In this document: in pieces, positions 25,686 through 39,600 of the stretch
How positions within the stretch are numbered: position 1 is the stretch's first letter
How the letters are laid out: every line of letters starts with the position of its first letter
NCBI GenBank assembly: GCA_916610825.1
Contig: OU744454.1
Span: 15,880,336 to 15,944,335 of the forward strand
DNA length: 64,000 nt
Reading direction: 5' to 3'
From: Haliclystus octoradiatus
Lineage: Eukaryota; Cnidaria; Staurozoa; Stauromedusae; Haliclystidae
The notes under the pieces: generated by a model
What the model was told of the DNA's origin: nothing
Seen by the model: the letters and a program-made list of their open reading frames with translations, nothing else
The model's database searches: none
Translations under genes and position numbers: made by a program

Positions 25686-28600
25686 TTAGAAGCGATGAAA
25701 CTTCCAGCCAAATAATGTCTGCATAGCATAAGGCCCTAAATGTATCATTTCAATTTCATCTCCTTCGCTTTCATCAGGCAAGGGCGTTTTAATCATTGCT
25801 TTGGATGTTAAATCTTTCAACTCTTCGCGTTTTATTGTACGAACACTCGCTCTGTGCTTCAGAAGAAATTTATCACGTTTAATTCGAGCTCTTTCTAAAG
25901 CGTCAGATAGAAGGATGTAATTACAATAACTGAAAACAAAACAGAACATTGATTGGTTACTAACTGGTTATTAATGGTTACTATAACATTTTCCAGGTAA
26001 AATTGACCTCCGGTCAGAATCATGTGGTTACGGCCGTGACTGTATTCTTGATTTCATGTAATCTTACAAATCAACTTTTGAGTAGTCAAGGCTACCGTTC
26101 ACCACATTTGTACTTAATGTATCTTTATTTTTTTATACTAGGTTTTCCTTGTGCGAGTATATGATGACATTTTAGTTATCAATTGCAGCAATTAAATGCG
26201 TACTTATCATAGGTACCTCAGTGCACAGACCGTATCGCACACCTTGTTGTGATTGTTTTGGTGCAACAGACATACACAATATCTTATCTCGTGTTCATCC
26301 TAGCTAATATGAAATCGAGGTTACGTACGTGCTACACAGTTAGTCGTATACGCTGTTTGAATAATTTATTTCTGAAGATAACATAAGCCTAGTCGAAACG
26401 TCAAACAACGTCTATTTTCTAGCACAGACTCAGTGCACAAACTAAAGCAAGAAAACATTCTCATTTAGTTAGATAAGAAACCCCTACCCAGATAATTTGC
26501 TGTCTTTGTGAAGCGGTAAATGATAGAATGTAGGAAACGATTTTTGCGAGACAATAAATTCAATTCCGGTTCCTAATTGTGACGCAGGCGCAGAATGGAT
26601 AACTTCAAGCGTATCATCATCGTCATGATCTAGAAGTTAGAAAACGAAATTTGAAATATATTTTCAATATTGTTGATAGTATCAAGCGCGCCACATAATT
26701 AACAAAGCTCACCCATGACCGTTGAGCTACCACGAAATTGCCAAAGTTCCTAAGAAAAACAAGAATGGAATATATATAGAATTGGCGTTTAAATAATAAC
26801 TCAAGCGATAGAAGTACCAGGTCCGAGATGGGCTGCGAGAACAATATGAAATTTACAAAATTAATTTATCAATATGACTGCTACCGTACCTTCGATAGAT
26901 CGATTTTACTTTTGATTAGCTCTTCATCCGTGGCCAAATATCCCACATCCAGTGCGTGGCCTATAAATCGTAAATCATTGGAATTACCGACCATTGTGAT
27001 GACAGCTGTGGTAGTTTCAATAGATTTGGGTTGAATATAGGATCATGAAATTCTGCGGGGCCGCTTCTTGTGAGCAAATTTTTGTTCATGTTAAGAATAG
27101 AACCGCCGAAATAGATTAAAAGCGATTTGAGTCTTTGTGGAAGAAATTGTCGTAAAGCCACAAAGCAGATACCAGTGGGTGTATAACAGATGATCCTCAT
27201 TGAGGTGAGGACCTCTCTTACCTCTTAGTAGCGATTTTATTTGTTCTGTTTTTGCGAAATCCAAAGCAGTGACACCAGCGTACGTGGCAATAAGGGGATC
27301 TGCACCAAACGCCATCAGCTCACGTAAGACACCAACATGGTTACCATCGACAGCGTCATGAAGTGGTCTATAGGAAAAACAAACCACTCAAGAGGTCATC
27401 AAATGGTCTTACTACGTGTCACTACTTCCTAAATGATATGAAGCTGTTGAAAGCAATTTGAGTCATTGATCGCAATATAATCATCTTTCAACTTGTATTT
27501 ACGGTACGAAGAACCGCAATGCAATGGATTAACCTTGTTAATAGCCCACCCGTTTAAGCGACCGTTTATTGCCTTTCTGCAAGTTACATAAATTGAGTTT
27601 TACTACAGCTGATTGAGCATACTGTACTCTATTTCTAGTTAACATTTAATTTATAGAACGATGTCGAACAACCGCAGAACAATTGTTTATGTGGAAATTG
27701 TAGCTGTACTGCATGCTGTCTTGAGCCAACGGGATTCTAAACATTCTTGATAATTAAATGCAACGGACATTAAACGACAGATACAAAACTACAAACGTCA
27801 TCTAATTCTTTTTCAAAACCACTCTAGGCTAACACCGTGACTTACCTGATTCCCGATTTCGAGCATACGTTAACATTCGCTCCATATTTCAATAGAACAC
27901 ATGCGACCTCTAACTGACCCCGTGAACAGGCCTCATGAAGAGCGGTCCAGCCAGCGTTGTCTTGGGCGTTGACATCTGAGTGGTCTTTTAGTTTCGATTC
28001 TGCGAGATCTGCGTAACCAAGACGGGCTGCCTTGTGTAGGATTGTCTCGCCAGATGTACGGTTGAATGATAGACTGCGTTTCTCTTTTTCATTGTCACCT
28101 ATACGAGGTCGAAAGACAAAAACAAACACTCATTTCAGTGTAAGTAAGAGCCTCCATCTTCTGACGTAATCATACAGGTAATGGAGTTTGCCTAATTCGA
28201 GAGCAGTGACTAGACGGTAATAGATTGTCCTGATCAGAGCAATTTCACTACTATCCATCAGTCCTGCAAGAAAATCATCACAGCTTGAATATGGTGCCAT
28301 GTGTACCTTTGAGCTGATCAACATTCGCTGTTTCAACTGTTGGAATACCAGGGATGATGACTGGCGTAGCAGCATTGTTTGTATTTAAAATTACTTTCTT
28401 TTCTTCGTCTCCACTTCGCTGCACAACTAAAACTGAAAACTCTGGTTTCGTCAGCTGACCCTTTTCGTCTGGAAGAAAAAATATAACACGAAAATTCAAA
28501 CCAGATTAGGAAGAATGCGATTTAATTAGTATTTATCTATACCTCTAGATGACATGCGAAAGTCTGCACGCGCGTGTGGGTGTGGTCCGGTTGTCCGCTG

Positions 28601-31600
28601 TTTTCAAGTGAAATATTTCAGTATCATTAGAATCACTGTTGCCAAGTCATAGTTTAGACGGGACTCGATTTTTCATTTTGCCAAGACAGGTTAGAGCCGA
28701 GAAGTTGGTCTCTAAGACAGGTATGATTGACTCCTCTTTATACTAAATTAAAATTACGGATATACCTGTTCTATCTGACTGAAAAGCTGGTCTCTAAGAC
28801 AGGTATGACTAACTCCTCTTTATACTCAATGAAAATTACAGATCTCCCTGTTGTATCTGACCGAAAAGCTGGTCTCTAAGACAGGTAAAATAACCAACTC
28901 CCCTTTATCTTATTCGTGTGGCACTAACCATCAGTTGCTCGACTTCTTGTCCTCGAACCAATTACGATCGGTGAATAATCCTGAAATTTAGAATTCATCT
29001 TGATAATGAGATTTGAGATAGATAGAATAAAAGTCAGTTATGTGAAAAGGCAACTTTGTGCATATCACATTCTAACAAAAGATTCAAATTAGCTTAAATT
29101 ACGATGAATCCATTTTTAAATCGGGTTACAAACCTTGAATCCTCTATACGATGGTACTAACATATAAGACTTTGGTGAAACATTCAAATTGAGAGCTGCA
29201 AACAAAAACTATAATATTACACTATGAATCTTGGATGTACTGAATCGCTACTGAAAATCTACTGAAAATATATTGGAATGGGATGGGGTACTGAAACCAT
29301 ACTGAAATTCACCAGACATTTAAATGTAGATTCTTCTCAGTCTACTGAAAAACTACTGAAATACACCTTGAAATTTGAAAGCTACTGAAAATGGCCCAAT
29401 TCAGTAGCATCTTCTGTAATTTTTCATCATGTTTTCAGGTTTTCAGATTTTCAAAATTCATAGTGTTATGTGGCCATAAATACATAATTGCAACGTTTTA
29501 ATTGATTGTTACTACACAGCTCTCCTTGTTTTGTAGTATTTGTCGCTATTATTTACTCGTATATATTATTATTTTAATTGTTGATGTTTACGTTTTTCAA
29601 ATTTAACTTACGATTTCGTAGACCATCTGGTGAATATTCCGTTTCTGAAGACAACTGAAATTAAATTTTGAAACTTAGATAATATTATTGCCAGATAATA
29701 GTAAATTATATAATATTTAATTATGATTCATGTGATATTCTATGAACAATACATTGGATATTTACAATTTGAAATCTGTTTGAATTGAAAGACAATAATA
29801 GCAATATCTATCATCCTATCGTCTCTCTTATTTGTTGAAGGTCTTGGATAAGCCTCATTTGTTCCAAATTTCAATTTATAAAAAAACGAGGCAATATTGA
29901 GTCTATTGACTATGCAGAAATAGAGATGGTGAATTACTTTGGCTGTTGGTGAAACTGTTTTATCGATCTGAGGTGATGCATTTAAATCAATGACATCAGT
30001 GTGTGTGTCCAGAGCTGTAAATCAGAACAGATAATACATTATAGATAATAGCAACATCTAAAATAAGGGATAATATAGCTTAGATATTTACATTTCAAAA
30101 TTTGTTTATCGCCAGTCTTCCTTCTTCGTTTTTTCTGACGGTTCTAGGTACGACAAAATTACAATATAAATCAAGTAATGATCGAATACTTGTAAATTGC
30201 GGCTGTAAAATTGTAAAATAGGCATAAATAATGTCAATATTGTTTGCTTTAATACCTCCGGCGAACACAAGTTTTCCTCTTTCAACAACGAACTATCGAT
30301 AGCTACGACAATAGGAAAATCATATCAACCAGGATAGATACTGAATATCATGGAGTGTTTAATGGAATTAGAAAGTGTCTTCTTGAATCAGATATTCGAA
30401 AATATTTTAAAATACAAGAGCATACATGATGATTAACCCACTTACCTGTTTTAATTCGGCAGGGATCGGCTGATAGAGAGGTTCCGTTTTCGGTCATTGA
30501 AGTTGTCGTGTCACGAAGTCGCTATCGACGTAAATCAAAAAGACAGTATTGGAAATAAAAGTTATTTTATGATGTATAAGTTATAAAAATTATAATAATC
30601 AATTTCATGTTTACCTTTTTCTGTTTACGTGCTTCTTCTCCGCCAGTTTTATTGTTTTGAGATGCGGACAAATTGTTTTTTGTTACAAAACTCTTTGAGG
30701 GGGTAAAAAAAGATTTTGGAAGTTTCAAATGTTTACGAGCGGTAGTTTTAGATGGTGCACCTCTTTTTGTTCTGTCGTTTTCCATATCTTTATGATTTTG
30801 AATGTCATTTGGTAGTGCAGTCTTAGATTTGATGTTTGTATTTACATCCGTCGTACTATTGAGTTCATGGTAAAGATCAAAATCGGATGAAACTAAATTT
30901 CGATCGCATCCTAATTTATCAAATATGCTACCAATAGTTGGACTCCGTGTTTTAACTTCATTTTCGCTTTCTGTTGAGTTTGATAAAAGCTGTGCCACTT
31001 CATCCGGCATTGAAGTACAAACCCGTGAAGTACAAATCTGACGGAGTTTTTCGCCAAATTCATTTGAGATGCGAACAGCTTGTCTTCCATCCAGCACTGT
31101 TGGATTTACATTGACAAACCCAATGCATGAAACTGGGACCGCTTTGAGTTGAGTTGGTGCTTGAGTGGGACATTCACCGTTCGGAGATGGTAGGACACTT
31201 AATCTAAGGACTTGACTTGTTGGACCGCTAGAGCATGCTAGCGGAGAAGGTCTTCTTTCGTAGCGGTTATTAGAAAAGACATTCAAAGAAGTCTCATGTT
31301 GACGAGGAGGCGGTGAATAAGAGGCATCGCGAAACATAGAACCAGCTTGCATATCTGATGTCTCTTGAAGTGATTCAAACATTGATTGGTAGACAATGTC
31401 ATCGGAGGTTTGATACGGCCCTTCTTCGACATATGGAGGAATAGACGGCACAATGATCTCTTGATTAGGGGCACGGAGCAATGGCAACGTAGGGGTTGAT
31501 TTGATACGAGGATAGCCTCTTTTGGGGGCTATGAGTGCTTCATTAGTGTTAATCTGTACTTGGCAATCATTCATAGGGAATGACTGATCATGTGTGGGAA

Positions 31601-31688
31601 ATGACTGTTTATCGTTGAAGATTTTTCTTAACCTTTCCGCTGCACTCGTGTTCTTTATTAGCAGAGATAGATCTTTGGGTGTGGTCAT
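25686..31688 (-). CDS. BCOR: BCL6 corepressor (BCOR/BCORL1) homologue, 15 exons
   Basis: BCOR is the scaffold of the non-canonical Polycomb complex PRC1.1; its C-terminal PUFD domain binds PCGF1. Exons (minus strand): 30615-31688, 30446-30521, 30256-30302, 30092-30143, 29938-30014, 29612-29654, 29134-29195, 28929-28980, 28307-28468, 27846-28098, 27222-27367, 26890-27005, 26713-26749, 26488-26629, 25686-25929; these give 860 residues with every phase matching. Residues about 560-680 are ankyrin repeats: GETILHKAARLGY, NAGWTALHEACSRG and PLHDAVDGNHV correspond to human GETLLQRAARLGY, NAGYCALHEACARG and PLHDAVENDHL. Next, ELWQFRGSS equals human GTWDFYGSS, and the PUFD (about 745-860) has NYILLSDALERARI versus human NWLLLSDVLKKLKM. 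The N-terminal half is disordered, with a basic KKRRRK patch. It is half the length of human BCOR, and I see no BCL6-binding region. BCOR and BCORL1 cannot be separated from sequence alone. Confidence 0.92.
28704..28915 (+). repeat. 82-bp tandem repeat, about 2.6 copies
   Basis: Units starting TTGGTCTCTAAGACAGGTAT or CTGGTCTCTAAGACAGGTAT begin at 28705, 28787 and 28869, an 82-bp period; the last copy is cut short. Units share CTCCTCTTTATACT and a TTACxGATxTxCCTGTT block. The array fills the BCOR intron between 28469 and 28928. Confidence 0.85.
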
Positions 31689-33622
31689 TCTATTGGCGGA
31701 AATCTGTAAGAAAATAACACAAAATGGTTTACGTATAAATTGGTCACGTGATAGATTGTCGTTTCAATGTCAGACCAATATGAGGGATATTATGCGGGAT
31801 AAATGGTTTATGTTTTATTTCTTTGAACGTGGATACAAGTTGTTTCAGAATATCAAATAATAAAAATATTTGTTACGTGATTATTAATGTACAAGTGCGG
31901 CGTTCGCCAACATAGATCACATATCGATGTTTCATGTGGAGAGATCGTAAACTTACAATACTCAAAATACTGACCCAAACTTACAGTTCCAGCATGTTCT
32001 ATTCTGTTCTGCTAAGTTTCCGATTAATACATTAAGGATAATCGATAAGTCAGTTCAGTTTTTAGTTTTGTAATGTTTTTTTGTAACGTTGTATCCGGTT
32101 GTATAACTTAAACGTACGTGGGAATATGAGAAATATTGTAAATAATAAAGCGAAATCACTATGTAAATAAAACATGGCAATAGCTACGTAAGATCGCTCA
32201 GACGAGAAGATGTGAATGAATTTAAAATCAGATGGCTTAATTTCTGCTTGATGCTCATTAAACAAATGTTATCGATGATGTGTCGGTGGCATCGTTCATC
32301 AACAACAACATCATCGTAATCATCTCCATCGTCTTCTTTAAAGACTCTTTAAACCGTCCAAACTGGAGATACTGTATAGTGGTTTGCTTTGTGAAAAAAA
32401 TTCATTTTAATCCGATGTTTAACTTAAGAGGGGGCAAGGGGTGCATTTGTGCTTCCTTTCGTTGCCACCTACTATCATCTACTGATCGAGAGGAATAAAA
32501 AGGAACACCGATGCTGAAGAAATGGCTTCTTTTTATCATCAATTAGGCAGTGACAAACACAATTCAATGCAACAGATACCTGGAATCCAGAAAATATCAA
32601 CCATATTTAAACTTGCGAATCTACGACAACACCAGGTACATCGATCATGCAAGATTGCAAGGTCGATTTACGATGGACGATTCGATCTTGCAGCTGTGGA
32701 GACTAGCTCTCGCCGCGAATTTACGATAACACGCACGATTTCATATATACCAGTAAGCGCTATTAACAAAGCATAATATCTAATCTGGCTATATTTTTAT
32801 AATTTATAAATATCTTTATTCGTCATTTTGCTAATTTGAATTTTGAGACGTAATTTACGTATGATCAGATGTCCAGCTGCTATACATACGAAATTATTGG
32901 CATTATTGCCAAATTTGTTTTTCTAATAAACCGATATGGATCAAATATCAAACATTTTATTTTTATCATTTACGTTGCGTTCGAGAAACCAAATCAATTT
33001 GATATATCGTTTTGACGTTGTGACCTTTTGAAGTCGATCTTCGTCCTTCTTCGTCGTATTTTATCGATCGTTCTCAACTCAATTATGACTCGTAAACTAA
33101 ATTCAAATTTGGTTTCAAATTCAATAAATTTACTACGATGGCGCTTAAGGATAATGAGCTTACTTCAATGATCAATTCTTACCTGACATTTGAGGTTTAA
33201 GATCGGGGTGAATAATGCCACGATTTCGTTCGTAAAATTCTTCGTGACGAGCGTGACAAGTTAGTGATGGCCGCGTTGCATCAAGATCGAAATGGAAAGC
33301 TGGGTACGAACGAATAAAATTGATTGAAAAACACCTTAAAACTCTCAAAAACATGGCAAAAATTCAATTTCGATCTAAATTGACGACGTGTAGATCAGTT
33401 TTCGTGATTGAATTTACCTACATTTTATCTGGTTTTACTTATTTTTCGTTGAATTTACTTTTCAAAATTTGTTTGCGTCATTTCAGAGTGTTTCTGTTTT
33501 AAACCGAGGCTGTCAATGGTGAAGGCTAGATTGGGTGCGAGGCTGTTTCGGATCACAAGATTTCACCTCGAAATCCTCGTAAGAGACAATTTGAACTGAA
33601 GGAAAATAGTAAACTATACAAG
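31689..33622. promoter_or_regulatory. Shared upstream region of BCOR (-) and ATP6AP2 (+)
   Basis: The BCOR start codon at 31688 and the ATP6AP2 start codon at 33623 face away from each other across 1.9 kb. On the minus strand, a strong donor (CAG/GTAAGAATT at 33182) could join in spliced form to the acceptor (TTACAG) just upstream of 31705, suggesting a non-coding BCOR 5' exon around 33183-33360. Joining it puts a stop ahead of the BCOR ATG in that exon's open frame (MFLRVLRCF...), so that frame would be an upstream ORF at most. If so, the two transcription starts lie within a few hundred bases, between about 33360 and 33620. No TATA box stands out. Confidence 0.5.
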
Positions 33623-36600
33623 ATGATTTTCTTCAATAAACTTGCTTTGGTTGCCGTTATTGTGTGCTATTCTAATGGTAAGTACGTTAAACTGTTCTTT
33701 AAAAGTAAAAGTTAGATCATTTTTGACCTATTTAATGATATCATTGCATGTAATTGTAGCTATTTCTGGAAACAGTGAAACTTTGTTTGGCAAATTACAC
33801 TGGAAAGACGACGAGAAGGTAACGACACTGCGATTCGCTTGCCTGACCTGTTGCTTAAACTGACTTCTGAAATTCATGTTATGCCTATTAATGTGTTTCA
33901 TAGATTTCAAAGTCTCGTCTCTCAATCATCAATAAACCAGATTCAATAGCGTTTGCTGAGAATGCAGAACCTATATCGCCCAATGATATTCCTAAACTGG
34001 TTTCATTGGCTTTTGGCGTGCCAACTGCAAAGGTGGGTGAGTGCATGCCAGCCAAACTGAAAAGTTTGTTGTGAGATCCCAGGCGCAACAGACTTTCCTA
34101 CCGTAAGATTTCATCTAAATTTAATTAAATATAATCTCAGGCGCACAAATTGCAATATTTTCAATCTGGCATGCCAGGTTGAAAAGAATGGTATGCACGG
34201 AAATGTATTCCTCGCGCAATCATCAGGAGGTAGTTACTAAACTGTTAAAAGGTAAGTGCCATTCCGGCATTCCCCCCGCAAAACCAAGTTTATGGAATGC
34301 TTTGCAACTAATAGCGCATGGAGACCACCAGTCTGCGACCCAGTCTGCAGTCAAAGTATGGCATTTGCCTGCGCCCTCGATATTTCCTCCCCTGAAGCTT
34401 CAAATTTCGTTGAAAATCAGCTGGGCAAATGGATGTTCTGTCATTTTATTTTATTATTGTTGAAATTATAGATTGCAAATTTGAAACATGCCGTACTCTG
34501 CAAATTTTCAGCAGTAAAACCCTTTTCACTGAAAGTTGTTATGCTACAGGCTCTTGAATGCTCCATTTAAATAAATTCCAATATTCTTTTCTTATAAAAT
34601 TTTCTGATGGATGCATGGTAAATCTTCTTAGTGAATATATTCATCAGCTCTGTTCGATCATTCAATTGTCATAGCTACGGAGCCTAAAATAGAATTAATA
34701 GTACGTAGCTTATGATTTTTATTGTTATGAAAATTAGGAGGAATTCATACACGTCACAGACAACACTTCTGGATATTTCTTCGCGTTGGTGTTTTTATAT
34801 TTAAAAACAAGAATAGTGCTTTTTCTCATTGAATAGATTGCCTGATGATCACCTCGACGTGAAACTTCAAGTAGCAAACATGACTGTCTGATTCTCTGAC
34901 TTTTATTATTATGAAACAAGTATATATATAAAATGTGTTTAAATAATTCAAGAAGTTGAGCGCAGCACAGTTTTTTCCATCTTCGAATCATGTCAACTAA
35001 AATAGACAAAGTAATGTGAGAATCCCGCTGAGAATCACTTTAATTGTTCATAATCATGTGACATCAGTCTAATTCTGATACAAGGCCCGGACAACAGAGA
35101 AGCCGAGCAATTCACACAGACCTTATTCTTTCTTAAATGAAGTGCAGTCTGCGATGCAGGCTAAGCTCAGATCTGTTCCTAATTGAAATCAGCAGATCAA
35201 ATGTTGGTGTCTGATTCGGGCACTTATACTGATTTATTTGTATTGTATCTCACTAAAGGATTTAGAATGGAACGGTTTGTTGGTTGGAGATATATTTAGC
35301 CGACCAAAAGCAGCCGTCAATTTCATTGTTGATGGTGTCCCAGCAGGTATCTACCTATTATACATATTATGTAATCATGTACTGTTTCTAGTTTAACTCA
35401 AGAATAATTTATTTACATGTGTCACGTTCGTGGCTTTCGTTTTGTGCGTTAAATCGTGAAAGAGTATTTTGAACTGGGTTGTTACTGCTTGATCAAAAGT
35501 TTCGGCTTTCACAACAAAAAATACATTAAAAAGTGCTCTCAGAACCCAATTCCAAGATCTCGTACGTTTGTTTGGTCATTCAAACACAATATCTTCCATT
35601 CAATGTTCATCTTTGCAGATTAATGGTACAATTTCAAAGCCAACCCAACATGTCTGAATGATATCAATTTCTAGGGCTGTTGATTGAATGCGTGAAATTT
35701 GACATTCTTATAACTTATGCTTGAAAGTACAAACAATGACTAATGAATGAGTGTGTGAATATATACTATTGCCATGTCATATAAGGTCTCCTAAGATGAA
35801 AGCAATTTAATCCTCTTGAAAATTTTCAAGTAGAGAAATAGAAGATTGTAAATTTGAAAAGAGACAAAGCGATGTGATGGCTGATTACATTTTGTTTATT
35901 TTTTCATTTGTAGAAACCAATCTCAACATTAAAGCAACAGTTTCATTCCCCATTCAACAGGTACATTGTACAAATCGTAATATTGTTTCTGAAATACAAT
36001 CACAACTTTGTTGATATATGTATTAATTGATTCAATTCAAGACCATAATTATCAATAGAAAAGTATATTATGTATGCATTGGACACTTGGAAGGATTAGC
36101 TCAGATGGCAGAGCAGCCGAACTTCAATGTCTGTTCAAATTTCAGTGAAACCGTGTTCAGCTTTTAAATGTTTCTAAAGCTTTCTTGAATCCTAGAACAT
36201 TCCAACATCTTCTTACGAGTTTTTCTGTTGAAGTTTAACCCATAGACAACCAACACTGTAGTTAGAATCCACCTGCTTATAGTGGTCAAGCATATTATAA
36301 TTGTGTTTGTATGATAACAAATTAATTTGATCAATCTGATTGGTTTAGAGCTACAATGCTAAATACCACTATACTAACACAAAGTGAAATCATATTTGAA
36401 ATCTCAATTAGCGCAATATATTAGGTATTTTAACTTCAGGAATAAAATTTTCCAGTTTGATTATGAATTTTCAGAAAGATTAACGAATGCATAAGAAATC
36501 ATGCAAAAGAGAAAGCTTGCTAGTTATTACACAGCAATTTGGACACAGTTCCTAGGCAGCCCTATGCGCCAGGTCGCTCTATGGTGCACACAAGTCACAA

Positions 36601-39600
36601 CAGGCGCTGTTTAGCTTTTGACGTAACGTTTGATGCTTATAGTGGTTTCAAAATGAATGTTTAACAAGATTTTCTAATGCCTTCTCATTTATTTTACGCA
36701 TCCTTTCAAAATATACATTATATTCTTCTCCAGTCTGATGATAATACCTTAACTGATTTGCTGACCATCTCGCAAAGTGAGTCTGCTGCTGATCATATTA
36801 TTGCTGCCTATGGTGACGGCTCATACACAGTTTCTGCATCTGCCGATGAAAATGTAAGTACTGTAATACACTGAGATGGGGATTTCATTATACCGGATAG
36901 AAATCGTACCTGATTGATTGTTTGAATACACTAGCACAACTCTGAGGAATACCCCAATCGAATCACCATGCATTCGAGAATGACCCAACCGGGTTTCCAG
37001 AATAGATGCCTGGGTCCCGTTCAATTCACCGAAATTTTCAAGAATTTTTTTTTTTAACTGTCTTTGAGTAAAAAAGTTGTTTAGAAATTTGTTGTAATTT
37101 TACCAAAAATGATTTTAAATAATTTTTAAAGGGGAAATGGAATCTTAAGATGAATGAAATATGTGGTCACAGCTTGAATTGCTAGTTCTGCTCTAAACCC
37201 CTTCTTATAATATTTAATTGAGCATTCGTTTTTGCATAATTAATCAGACAAACCGACAACTTTCAGGATACTCTTTGTGATCAAAATATTAAGCTAAAGT
37301 TGAAGCAGTTCTGCAAATGTATATCTACTAAAACAGGTATAGTTTTGTTGATAAAGTTTTGTTTTTATCAAGGCTGCAATGACAGGTTATAGTGCCAAAG
37401 GAAACAATTATTTCTACAGCTCAAAGGTAAGAAACATGAACCTCGTGGCACCTGGTTACTTGTATATAGTTAGTATAGTTATAATATAGAACTGAAAAAT
37501 GTGCACACTCCCACAATGACATATACATTGAATCAAGCCATCGCCATTCAAACAAACAAACATGCCGGTGCTCATAAGTGGAACGATGATGATAATGATG
37601 ATGATGATACTGTAGCTATATTCGCTTTACATTTTATTTTCATACAATATGTTATATCATCTGTTAAGAACTGCATTTCTCTCTTCAATATTTTGAAAGA
37701 ATTAAAATGGATATTTCTTATCTCTATCGAAACATCGAGAGCGTCTTTTGTTTCATATTCTTTTGGTTCCTTTCACTTAACATGTACCTTAGGTCCTCAC
37801 TTATGATCAAAATGTACACTCTCTTTTCCAATGTTTTTGGGATAATAAATGCAACCTCTTCTATGAAACCAAAAGTAGTTTGAGAAAAATGACCTAGTTT
37901 GTTGAGTTTTTGACAATATTCTGGAAGAATTCAATTATTCTGTTCTGTCAATTCTAGAACAATGGTTGGATGGTCGTCAATGAAAAGTTTGCAGATGGAA
38001 AAATGGCTATCAGCAAATCTGAGGTACAAATAAATACCTTCTATAATTATTATTATATATTTATTATTAATGCAATATTGTAAGTAGTATATTATTATTA
38101 ATTGAATTGTTTTGTTTCCTGTACCTAGATTTTGAAGGATGTTTCCAATCTATTTTATGAAACAGGTAAGGTTTCATTTGTTTGTTTTTTTAATTATTAT
38201 TCATAAGAATAAATCATTTAAAAAAGTCCGAAGCAGGTCTGGTCTGCATTTTCTTCTTGGGAACTTCCAATGGGAAGCATCTCTATTGTAAACTATAGCA
38301 ATTAGTTTTCTGTGATGCTGGGTTACTTTTATTTGTTTTGTTTTTGTTCATTATGATGCAGTCTTGAGCCTCAAGATGAAAATATGCATTTTGTCCAGAA
38401 ACAAGTTGATTCACGCTAAGATCAGAGCAATATTATGATATGCAAATGATTACACAAGATATGCTTGACGCTGAGGTCATTGCAGTATGATGATATGCAT
38501 ATGCAATGATTGCACGATCTATGACTATCCGGATTGAGTGAGATTTACCTGAGAACGGATCTTATGAGAATGAAGTTAGTTGTGAATTAGAAAATATGTG
38601 CAATAATGAAATCGCTGAACGTTAGACATGCCCATTTGAAGATTTCATCATGTGACCTGTCTGATACCTATTTCCATTTGTCATGTCAATCACCTGAGAT
38701 TTCTTAGTGCATCAAAGTTTAATATCACCTGAATTATGCTCAACCACATTTGAATTTTGAAGTTCAAAATCTCTCACAAAGGTTGAAATATGTTAGAATC
38801 TCCGGCTCAAATGATCATTAGTGTCAGTGTTTTAGAAAAGCAGAAGTTAAATCATGAAAATAGGAGAATTTTCATTTGATAAAATTTTATGATCTAATAA
38901 TCAATATGATGGTCATGATTAGGGTCCAGCAAAATTAGAAATCTTAGATTCCTGACTGTTCGACTAAATTCAACAAAATTGATATTTTTATGATTTATTG
39001 ATCAATTGTCAACAACAAAAATTGAGAAGAAATTGTTGGAATGCCTCTAGAGATGATTCCAGAAGGCTGAACCTTTTGTCGGACCCTGATGTTAATTAAC
39101 TCAAATTTGAAAATGCTTTCATCATGGCTATTATTATCCTGTTAGGTTTATTTGAGATGTTTGTTTATTTAGATTTGACGTTTGATGCTGATAAGCTCCA
39201 TGTCATCCAAAATGGACAAGTTGTATTTGACCTAAACAACCAGGTACGATTATTCAATTAATTAACACACATCAACATGCATAATTTGTCCATAAAATTA
39301 TATCTAGAATAGAATATAGTACGGAGAAAGAAGATGGATTATTTACGTGTTGTGTTGTGTTATCAGATTACCTTTTATTTAAACAAATTCATATTTCTTC
39401 CAAATTAGATTTTGAAAGTTCTTTTTGTATTTTGTGTCTTGTTTTATCTGTCTTATTTGTTCTGATGTTCTCTATCACCTTACTTATTTTTGATCTTCAA
39501 ATTGATCCTGCTTACTTCTCAATTGTACATTATAATGTTATTTATTTATATGACCAGGAACAATTTCTACTTTTTGCTGAAATCAAACTGATGGAATTCA

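Noticed and set aside
26961-27200. Longer open frame ending in GPAEFHDPIFNPNLLKLPQL as part of BCOR
   Set aside because: It gives the wrong phase into the following BCOR segment and hits a stop. The acceptor at 27006 gives a matching phase and the expected BCOR linker.
28181-28262. Possible extra BCOR exon (GLMDSSEIALIRTIYYRLV) with a good acceptor
   Set aside because: Without it, all 15 exons join in phase and end at the stop. With it, the next exon is reached only by a GC donor (TTAG/GCAAAC) or a weak GT. It could be a cassette exon but is not needed.
33172-33354. MFLRVLRCF... frame as the first coding exon of BCOR
   Set aside because: Spliced to the 31705 acceptor it runs into a stop within a few codons, before the BCOR ATG frame. 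It is more likely a 5' UTR exon.
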